Assembly (NCBI GenBank): GCA_029962745.1
Contig: CM057155.1
Coordinates: 30,130,692 to 30,194,691, forward strand
Origin: Echinometra lucunter
Lineage: Eukaryota; Echinodermata; Echinoidea; Camarodonta; Echinometridae
Length of the DNA: 64,000 nucleotides
Direction: 5' to 3'
Made by a program: the position numbers and the translations under genes. Below the pieces are notes generated by a model. It worked only from the letters and a program-made list of their open reading frames with translations. It was not told where the DNA came from and did no database searches. Position 1 is the stretch's first letter. Every line of letters starts with the position of its first letter. This document shows, piece after piece, positions 54,780-64,000 of this stretch.

Positions 54780-55260
54780 TTGGAAGATACACAGCAAAAA
54801 CAAATCTCATCAAATCTGATTGACTAGTAATGTTCTAGTCAAAATTGACACAATTGTAGAAATATGACTAGATTCTAGTAAAATAATTTGACTAGATCTC
54901 TGGATTATACAGGCACCAACACTAACATGACTTGGTTCTAGTGAAAATGGCCAGATTTCTAGTAAAATTTTGGTCATCTTTACTAGAATTCTGGTAATTT
55001 TAACTAGAACGTATCAATTTCGACTAGAACAGTGCTGGTGCCCTTAGGACCTAGTGATCTACACTGTAGTATAAATATTATTTTACTAGAATCTGGTCAT
55101 TTTGAATAAAATTAAATTATAACTAGAATAGTGTTGGTTCCCATGGGGTCCTATGTTAACTTTACTAGAATTCTGGTCATTTTTTACTAGAATTCAGTCC
55201 ATTTTGACTAGAATCATACCACTGTCCATCTGATCCAATCTGACTACATATAGATTGTTT
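54780..55260 (+). mobile_element. CTAG-rich dispersed element, copy 2
   Basis: Repeated TTCTAGTCAAAATTGACA, ACTAGAATTCTGGTCATTTT and AGTGTTGGTTCCCATGGGGT + CCTATG words occur in both orientations. The right part matches 5556-5700 in reverse complement. The 22-bp array of copy 1 is not expanded here. Confidence 0.7.
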
Positions 55261-55504
55261 TAATAGAGCATAGTTGTATATTTTTCAAAATGATGAAAAT
55301 TGGTAAGTCAAGCTATTTCATCTAGTACGTTACAGACCAAAGATCATTGGTATTTCTGATGATTCTGATAAGGAAACAGCCCTACTAGAGCTTGGAACTT
55401 CATGAAATATGAAATACAGTGACATTTCATGGCAATATCATTAAACACAGTAACACTGTACCAATATAATCCCCACCTTCATGGTATCTTCGATTTGTCC
55501 AAAT

Positions 55505-55889
55505 AGAGCACCGAAGCGATGACGTCACAAAAAACTTTTTTGGAATTTCGGATACCATGTCTCGATGGAGCATGATGAAAAACATCCACAGCCCAAATTT
55601 TATGGGAATCGGCTAATGGGGACCCGATATGAGGCCACATGAATACCTACCTAGCCCCATTGAAATCAGTGTAAATTGGCCTGGTTCATAACTGTTTAGA
55701 ACCAGGCCAATTTACACCGATTTCAATGGGGATAATTAGGCATTCATGTGGCCATACCTTGGGCCACTGTGAACCAATTCAAGTCAAATTTGGTGTGTGG
55801 AGGTTTTTCATCATGCTCTGCCGGAATATAGTCATGAAAATGCTCAAATGCGAAAAACAAAATTTGATGACGTCACACTTCGGTACTCT
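55505..55889. mobile_element. 385-bp foldback element (family L)
   Basis: AGAGCACCGAAGCGATGACG(TCAC) at the left pairs with GATGACGTCACACTTCGGTA(CTCT) at the right. The arms continue through CATGATGAAAAAC and CCATTGAAATCAGTGTAAAT to a central GGCCTGGTTC...GAACCAGGCC hairpin. Each arm carries a TGACGTCA palindrome. Confidence 0.9.
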
Positions 55890-56298
55890 GTAACCCCACA
55901 TGTAATTCTTATGCTTGCCATAACAATTACATGTACATGTATGTTCTGAAAATCTCAAGGATCATTTGAATTCTTCCTTATTCTTGTCTAATAATGATAA
56001 CTTAGCTCTGATTACTGATAACAAATAAGATTGGAAAAGATTGGATCAGATGAAATGTCTGAAGTCATGGAGCTTATTATGTTCTTATACAAGACCTTTA
56101 GATATTTGCATGGAAATTGAATTGAACAATTTCTAAGGATGAATGCCATCAGGGTGGATGTAAGCCAATTCATTAATCCTGTTACATTCTGCTGCCCTAT
56201 GATCCTGTATTACTTAAAGCAGACCGTGTGAAGTCACTTCCTCAGATTATAGCATGGCAGGATGCCATCTAGATGTTCACCTATGTTGTAGATACACA

Positions 56299-56749
56299 AG
56301 GTAGGTGCATCCTCATCAGCTTGAGCTTTGAGAATAGCCCACTATTTTGAGATCTGGGGTATCAGTCTGAACTTAGCTGAAGCATGCTGTTGCGTCCACA
56401 TTAGCTTGAGCTCCATATTTTGCAATCTAGCGAGAGGTTAGCTCGGTGTTTGCACATGGGCAAGAGAAGGTTGATAAGCCAGCTCCTGGAGCTCAAGCTG
56501 ATTAGGACACATCAAAAATAGCCCAGTATTTTGCAAGTTAACAGGCTATTCTGCAAATTTCAAGATTTTGGTGGCTTACTTTTCAAGGGAAACAGCGAGC
56601 TAATTCTGTCTTCACCTTTTATTGAGCTAATATATAGGATCAGAAATAGCGCGCTATTCTTCAAGCTTGAGCTGATAAGGAAGTACCTGCTTTCTATCCA
56701 TTGCAAATAGTGCGCTATTCTTCAAGCTTGAGCTGATAAGGAAGTACCT
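56299..56749. mobile_element. 451-bp TIR element (family M)
   Basis: AGGTAGGTGCATCCTCATCA and GCTTGAGCTTTGAGAATAGC at the left match the reverse complement of GCGCTATTCTTCAAGCTTGA and GCTGATAAGGAAGTACCT at the right. The right end contains a near-perfect 60-bp tandem duplication (about 56645-56765). Confidence 0.8.
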
Positions 56750-57020
56750 GTTTTCTATCCATTGCAAATAAGTTTTCCTATTTGCCCTGCCAATTTTCTT
56801 CTTTTTTTCTTTTTACCCCCTCTCGGTTCTCTCTCTCTCTTTCTTACATTCTCATTCTTTCTCTTTCATTTCTCTTTCCTTTCTCTGTCTCTCTTTCTTC
56901 ATGATGGCTAAATACACGTAGATACTTGCATGTTGGCGGAGGAAGGGGTGGAGAAAAGCATGTATAAGATTAAATGTATAGGTGAAGATGATCATAAAGA
57001 GCACAGAGAGAGGAAGAAGA

Positions 57021-57520
57021 NNNNNNNNNNNNNNNNNNNNNNNNNNNNNNNNNNNNNNNNNNNNNNNNNNNNNNNNNNNNNNNNNNNNNNNNNNNNNNNN
57101 NNNNNNNNNNNNNNNNNNNNNNNNNNNNNNNNNNNNNNNNNNNNNNNNNNNNNNNNNNNNNNNNNNNNNNNNNNNNNNNNNNNNNNNNNNNNNNNNNNNN
57201 NNNNNNNNNNNNNNNNNNNNNNNNNNNNNNNNNNNNNNNNNNNNNNNNNNNNNNNNNNNNNNNNNNNNNNNNNNNNNNNNNNNNNNNNNNNNNNNNNNNN
57301 NNNNNNNNNNNNNNNNNNNNNNNNNNNNNNNNNNNNNNNNNNNNNNNNNNNNNNNNNNNNNNNNNNNNNNNNNNNNNNNNNNNNNNNNNNNNNNNNNNNN
57401 NNNNNNNNNNNNNNNNNNNNNNNNNNNNNNNNNNNNNNNNNNNNNNNNNNNNNNNNNNNNNNNNNNNNNNNNNNNNNNNNNNNNNNNNNNNNNNNNNNNN
57501 NNNNNNNNNNNNNNNNNNNN
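57021..57520. other. Assembly gap (500 N)
   Basis: Exactly 500 undetermined bases, flanked by GA/AGAGG-rich sequence that probably blocked assembly. Confidence 0.99.
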
Positions 57521-57649
57521 GTAGAAGAGGTGAACGAAGAGGAGGACCAAAGATAGGAGGAAGAAGCAAAGAGGAATTGAAATGACCCATCTGGGTAATT
57601 GTATTTATCTCTTGGTTGAACAGTCTGTTAACCTTTCTATCTTTCTACC

Positions 57650-58240
57650 TGGAAGACTGATTGAATTAATGCCTACCATCCATGAGAAGGATAACATGTG
57701 GTTTCTAGGAAGATGCTGTCAAGAAACCCCTTCACATTCACTGACAAAAGTCTGGACCTAGCTTATGAACAATATGAGTATCATTTTACCTAGAGGACTG
57801 ATTGAATTAATGCCTACCATCCATGAGAAGGATAACATAGGGTTTCTAGGAAGATGCTGTCACTGCTTCCTCATAAAGAAACCCTTTACTTTCACTGACA
57901 AAAGAGATTGAGTCCGGATCTAGCTTATGAACCATGTGAGCATCATTCCACCTGAAGGACTGATTGAACTGATTCTCATTTAACCCATGAGAAAAAAACA
58001 TGTGGTCACTAGGACGATGCAGTCAGTACTTCTTAAGAAACATCTTTCATACGTACTGACAAAGAGGGTTGAGTTTAGACCCCAGAACTTGTATTACTAG
58101 TATTGGTACTACATTGCCTGCTTGATTTAATGTCTATGACCCTTGAGAGGACAACATGTGGTAGGTAGGAAGATGCAGTCAATACTTCTCAAGAAACTTC
58201 TTTCATACTGGCTGATGAAAAGGGTTTAATCTGGACCCCT
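57650..58240. repeat. Four-unit tandem repeat, ~150-bp period
   Basis: Four units share GGACTGATTGAATTAATGCC, CCATGAGAAGGATAACAT, AGGAAGATGC(T/A)GTCA, AAGAAAC and CACTGACAAA in the same order, with divergence rising towards the right. Confidence 0.88.
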
Positions 58241-59419
58241 CCAAAATGTACTTTGCTACCTCGTTATAACAAGCTCCTTGATACCAAGAAATTAGTTTGT
58301 TCTAGTGACACCCATTTTATGAGGGCTCTAAAAACATTCAAAGAAAAAGAAATAGATCCGGCAAAATTACCTGTTATAAGAAATTGTTATGACAATGTTC
58401 TCTATAAACGGGTTCCTCTGTACAGTGATATAAGTATCACTTCACTATAGCAATTGATTTGGACATTTTGGTCTGCTTTAAACAGTAGACTGAGTGTAGA
58501 CTGATTTCTCTGTGCTGGTGTATCCTCATTAATGTCATTGGTAACTGACTAATCCGATGCATATTGAGATGTGGCCTTGTGAAATATAATTTTATTTTGA
58601 TTTTGGTGAGAAGGCACTAAATCAGAAACTAAGACTGGAGTTTTGATGCCCTGAAATACCGACCTACTTGTGGGTGGATTTATCTAGTAAGAAGGAGGGA
58701 TGTCTGGTCATCTGTGGCTGTGTACAGGTATCTTGAATGCCCTTTAAGATTGCAACTTGATCTGAATTCTGATGAACCTTACAGCTTTCTGATGGATTCA
58801 TCTTCATCTTCATGAGTGCGATTCATAAACCTCTAAGGGCCCATCTCTTCCTGGAAAGAGATAGGAGATACCTGTCTGTTTGTCACCAACTCCGCCAAAT
58901 TTGTATTTACTCTGATTTTTTAGGGATGGGTGTTTGGAACGAGGGCATAAGATTCCTTGAAACGTTTGGCTGTTGTCAATGTGAATATATAGAACTGTAG
59001 CTAGTGGTGACAAATTGTACTCTATGTACCTAAATAGTGCCCTGATGTATTTCATACTTCATACTTTGTAATTCTTCAATTAGCTGTTATACTATCAGGT
59101 ATCTTTGCCAGTGGCAATGTACATGTACACTGCCCTGCAATTGTAACTTTGTATTCTTTGATTATGTTTTGACCAAGAGCAGTTCTTTTCTTCATCTTGA
59201 AATAAAAGGATTTTATGCCCAAGTTAACAATGATGGAAAATTTGATTTGTGATAGTTGTTCATAAGCCACGGGGCACAGATTTTGTTTGGAGTGGCTGTT
59301 GTTTACACATTTCAGGTAATAGAAATGTTGTTGGTAGTCTGCAATAGAGTATCAAGTGTCATACACTCTACATGTACTTCTAACATTTGTAATTTTTTCT
59401 TTGAAATTTGATAATATAA

Positions 59420-59664
59420 TGTTTATAATAATGATAATAATAATTATGATGATGAGAATGAGAATAATAATAATAGTAATAATAATAATGATAATAATAA
59501 TAATGATAATATTAATAATAATAATAATAATAATGATAATAAGAATGATAATAATAATGATAATAATAATGACAATATTAATAATAATAATAATGATAAT
59601 AATAATAACGATAATAATAATGATAATAATGATAATAATAATAATGATAATAATAATAACAATA

Positions 59665-59695
<31 letters not shown>

Positions 59696-59880
59696 TAACA
59701 ATAGTAATAATAATAACAATAATGATCATGATAATTAATAATAATGATGATAATGATGATAAAAATGATAATAATATTAGTGATAAAAATAATGATAATT
59801 GATAATCCTGATAATGATAATAATAGTGATAATAATGATAATAATAATAATAGTGACAATGATGATAATAATGATAACAG
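59420..59880. repeat. (AAT/GAT)n microsatellite, ~460 bp
   Basis: A long array of ATAATG/ATAATA trinucleotides gives Ile/Met frames on one strand and Leu/Tyr frames on the other; none are genes. Confidence 0.95.
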
Positions 59881-59954
59881 CCCTCAAGCATACAAGATAC
59901 CCATGTACACTGGATAGAAAGATGTACACTAGGAGGTCATTTATCATATTTGTA

Positions 59955-60244
59955 AAAATCAATTCTTCTGAACATACATTGACTATGGGGGTTAGAAAAT
60001 GTGTAATTTCCAAGAAAATTGAGAAAATGTGAAATTTCATGTACAAAGTGAATGGAGACCTGCTCACATATGATGTCATCGGTGTTGCCAATTTACAGAG
60101 CCAAGAGTACTTTACTAGAAAATGTAAATGAGTGTAATTTTCTTATTTTTTGACCGATTTTGTTCATTTCTATTTTAAAATGCTGTTCAAATTTGTGTCC
60201 TTTTATTGAAACAGTGAAACTTCTAGGGTGGACTTACCCTTTAA
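59955..60244 (+). mobile_element. Single-arm copy of foldback family D
   Basis: It matches the right arm of the palindrome at 33202-33771 from its centre (AATTCTTCTGAACATACATT) to its end (GGTGGACTTACCCTTTAA). The left arm is absent, and the microsatellite at 59420-59880 lies just upstream. Confidence 0.85.
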
Positions 60245-60848
60245 TCTCTTTATTTATCTACTTATTATTTATTTTGTGAAGATAATCTTTCTTCAAATAG
60301 ATATACATGTATATATAGAGGGAGAAACACTGGATGCATGTATTCCATTCTGTAGCTGTGTTCGGATAGACCAACATTTTTTCAAACATGAATTTTATTA
60401 TGCAGGACTATTAAATATTTGTGATTGAGTTTTAAAAATTTCAGAAGAGCAGTTAAGTTTTGAACAAAACGCAAGGTTCTTTGCTTTGTGTTTTGGTTAT
60501 TTTCAGGAATTACTGATTTTCCAATCATAAAATCTGATTTTCAGTGGATTTTAGAAACTTTAAGGTGAAAGTTGGTATATCTTCATTACTACTAGCTTGT
60601 TGTATGACTGATTTTCAATCCATCAAGTGAATAAGAACTTGTGCATCTTGTGCAAAGATCCAGAAGGACGTTATAACTCGATGTGACGTGTTATTTACTG
60701 TACTTGGCATCTGTTCTTTTTCTAAGCTGAAAATCTCTATCCCAAATCCCACTTCCATCACAAATTCATCTCTGTTTCAATGAATAATTAAGATATTGGA
60801 GGGGGGGGGGGAATAGGAAAAAGAAACATCAAAATCAACAAAACTTTG

Positions 60849-63141
60849 GGGCAATTCCACGATAACACCGTGACATTTTGGAACACCTATTTGCTCATTA
60901 AATGTGGAATACCAACAAACTATTTATCTTTTGAAAAAAATTGGATTATGTATCTATGACTCTAATCACAAGTAACCTACAACAACAACAAAAATCTTTA
61001 ACTTCATGCTAATTAATGAATTATGCATAATTAATTACAACTGTAACACCGTGACTCAAAATGGACATGCATTTTCTCGTACTTGATTCATTTAATAAAC
61101 TCTGTGAAGTTACTGAACATTTTAAAAAGAGATTATGTTGTTGAGATACAGTAGAGACTTGACAGTAATAACCAAGTAGTTTATAGAAAAATAATCAATA
61201 AACATGACAATGATGATACATATTATAAACAAATGCACTGTAACACCGTGACTGTAACACCGTGACTTCTGAACTGCATGTACAAAACGTATGTAGAATT
61301 TTCACATCATTCTTCCTTAACCTATAGTAATCTAAAAGGTATCATTGAGCAATCTTTTATCAATAAAATTTATGTCATACATCAGAGTACATGTAATTAA
61401 TGAGGATGAAAAATCTAGTTAAAAATTTCACTAACAAAAACAACAAAAAATAAAACTATATACACTGTAACACTGTGACGGTTCTTGTAGGCCCCCATGT
61501 TTCATTCATAAGATACGGGAAAAGTTTTACTCAAAAAAGTTATGAATTCTCTCTAATGCAGAAAAACTTTAATGTAAATATGCAGATTAATTGAAATACA
61601 ATTTTACAAGAAGACAAAGAAAAAAAGCTTAATAGAAACACTCAGCAAACTGATATATACTTTTAATTGCAACTTTATGGTAATTATGCATGTACATGTA
61701 CGTATACAAAGATAAGTTGAGCCCATAACAATTACAGGAAGAAAAATTAACACACAGCATCTACAGACTTGCATGTAGATATTCGCTCAATTTCCAAGAT
61801 GTTATAGAAATTCTGCAACTCATAAATGGAAAAAAAAAATAATGTACATGATTAGGCTACATATAAACATTAAAAGACAATCATTAAAAGGCATACAGAT
61901 TGAGAATTTTGAACAAACAATTCAATCCACAATTTTGTGCTTGGATCCAGATACATACATTCATATTTAAATACTGCTCTTTAAATACTGCTTTGTTAGT
62001 TGTCATGCTTGATTTATTATTTTTTTTTCATGTGCAATTTATCCAAAGCTTAAAATGGTGTGTGTATTATTGATGGTACTCAAGATCTGCAGATAATACA
62101 AAGATCTTATACATGTATGCATTATGTTATAAAAGCTTTCTTTTGTAATTTTTAAACAGCAGCATTAAAACAGTCTCAAAATCAAATTGTGTAACTTCTT
62201 TTTTTCATCTTTAAGGTTGTAAGATTTCTTGAAGTCCTTTTTAGTTTGCTTCCTGGATTGGCATTGCAAAGTGAAATAATGGGTACTCACTTCACTAAAA
62301 CTCTTGCCTTGAAAGCTGTAAAACTCTTGAGGAATTTTGGCTCCAAGAATAAACTAGCAGTCAACACACCATAGAGAACTGTTGCTGGCAAATTTGCTGT
62401 TGGTATTGTGCAGTACTATTGCTTATGTGGCATCTTCTTGTGGTTTTCTCCATGGTCTCTTTGTTTATACCTTTCCTGGAAACAGCCAAGCCTCCATCCC
62501 AACTGACAGAAATCAGCTGGTCACTTCAACAAACATCATTTGGCAGGAACCTACTATGCTTTCTGTGCAGTAGCAATGTAGGTCACGGTGTTACAGTTAT
62601 TGTAACACCGTGACATGATTTAAGTAACTTTTAATTAATTAACAAACTGACTAATTAACTTGTAAGTACTTGTATATGATAGTTATATGTGAGAATGATT
62701 TGGGCACTAAAAGATTTTAATATTGTTTGTGTAGTTTTCATAAAATTTAAAAAACATCAGTTTTTACTGTAACACCGTGACATTATTTATCATGAGAGTT
62801 TAAATGTTCGCTGAAGCATAACGCAAAGAAAATTTTGAACTTTGGTGAACCTGTTATGAAATTCAGCCCTAAAACTCAGAAAAACACATTTAGATTTTTA
62901 TGAATCTTTCAATGGAACACTTGCTACACATATTTAATTTTAGTGCATTTTTCACACATTTAAACAAAAATTAATTATGCTAATTTAATTTGCATATTTG
63001 GCATCTTAAGGACCAAATTTTTCGTTATTATGGACAGAATTGAAAAATTCAGTCTTTTAGCTTTAATATGATACCAAACTTGTTCAGGTTTGACCATTTT
63101 TAAAATTTGATGGTCATGTCCACTTTATCATGGAATTGCCC
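60849..63141. mobile_element. 2.3-kb TIR element with dispersed GTAACACCGTGAC iterons (family N)
   Basis: GGGCAATTCCACGATAA at the left (60849-60865) and TTATCATGGAATTGCCC at the right (63125-63141) are 17-bp inverted repeats with one mismatch. Between them the 13-bp word GTAACACCGTGAC, or a one-base variant, occurs eight times: near 60862, 61043, 61240, 61254, 61467, 62582 (reverse), 62602 and 62769. I found no transposase. Open frames of ~60 codons at 62382-62613 show no known motif. Confidence 0.75.
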
Positions 63142-64000
63142 TTTGACAATATTGATGAGATTAGATTATGCAGTGGGATGGCAGACAGGATATTACAGCC
63201 TACGAAGGCTTGTGATGGAAACTTAAAAGAGTATTAAATAAAACACATTGTCAAATAAGACTGCTTAGCAGTCTTTGGAAATCATTTCTGATTAAAGCCT
63301 CAAGAAAAGTAGTCCTTGCAATTATATTCATATGGTCATATGTGGCTTTTCCACACTCTTTGGGTACCCGTATTAAGTTCATGAAAAAATGGCTTATAAA
63401 GCTCTGGTAATTGATCATTTATTCCAATACAACACAATGATTTTCAAAGAGCAGAAGTGGTCATCTTTTATCTTTGAAAGATATCTTTATTGATCAATAC
63501 CCTGTTACACATATCAAGATATGTACATACATGTACATGTACATGCAGGACAATGCAGCTTTGCTTTGTTTGTATTTTGTGACCACAGTATTGCTTCCTG
63601 CCTGCCAGCAGTTCTCTGCAGGTTGTTTGAAATGCTTCACCCTGTCAGGCCTGAACAGGATTTACAATATGTCATTTTATATTCCTCAGAACTTTTCAAA
63701 CGCTTTTCAGATTTGTGAATATATTCTTTGAATCGTATCTTTCATACACAAATTGAATTCACTTAATCACTGTTGTCTTCAGTAGATATGAAGATATTAT
63801 CAATTAATCATAGACGTAAGCTGAGAACCAGACGAACAGTCACTCATATGGTCACACAATAACCAGATACATTGGAGGTAGGAAGGAATTGCTTGAATGT
63901 TGTAGGCACTGACATTGTAACCCAGCTGAAGCTATTTGTGTGCCTTTAGCATCTTCTCTGATGATGATGTGCACTATAAAGATATTTGATATCATTGTAG
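63142..64000. other. Non-coding right flank
   Basis: No supported gene. ACATACATGTACATGTACAT-type words occur near 63525-63545. Confidence 0.5.

Noticed and set aside
56852..57590. Frames of 180-232 codons
   Set aside because: Mostly undetermined bases of an assembly gap.
58253..58450. 65-codon plus-strand frame
   Set aside because: No motif, splice context or similarity seen; likely chance.
59352..60091. Frames of 148-179 codons rich in Ile, Met or Leu
   Set aside because: Translation of an AAT/GAT microsatellite.
62200..62613. Transposase exon inside the 2.3-kb element
   Set aside because: Frames on either strand stay open for only ~55-65 codons and show no catalytic or zinc-finger motif.

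Overview
The window looks like animal nuclear DNA, most likely from a marine invertebrate deuterostome (echinoderm-like; an inference). The reasons are an AT-rich base composition, GT-AG introns of a few hundred bases to 2 kb, abundant microsatellites, poly-C/poly-G runs, many short inverted-repeat transposons and tRNA-derived SINEs, frequent ACATGTACATGT words, and an extracellular gene assembled from phase-1 modules. Two 500-base assembly gaps (39293-39792 and 57021-57520) are present.

Layout. About 1-10.5 kb is repeat-rich and has no gene I can assign. About 10.5-28.1 kb holds the main gene, on the minus strand. I could join 21 exons (A-U) by splice signals and reading phase into roughly 1,668 residues with the 5' end missing. 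It encodes a single-pass membrane protein. From the N-terminus it has short Cys/Trp-rich exons, eight thrombospondin type-1 repeats, two laminin-G-like domains, one Ig-like domain, a transmembrane helix and a ~570-residue cytoplasmic tail. The tail has charged, acidic and SP-rich parts, one FPPPP (Ena/VASP EVH1-type) site and a block of five poly-proline runs. This looks like an adhesion or guidance-type receptor coupled to actin, but I do not recognise the exact architecture as a named family.

About 28.1-29.5 kb is a putative divergent promoter region with two perfect TGACGTCA palindromes. At 29479-29565 on the plus strand there is a probable first coding exon of a Rab GTPase of the Rab26/Rab37 type. 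The remaining 34 kb shows no further exon and is read as its long first intron or intergenic DNA. It is filled with transposable elements: six copies of a TTAA-flanked piggyBac-like MITE, several foldback elements, a TIR element carrying a broken THAP zinc-finger reading frame, a TIR element made of near-palindromic 21-bp units, and a 2.3-kb TIR element carrying eight copies of a GTAACACCGTGAC word. All gene calls come from reading the sequence; no database search was run.
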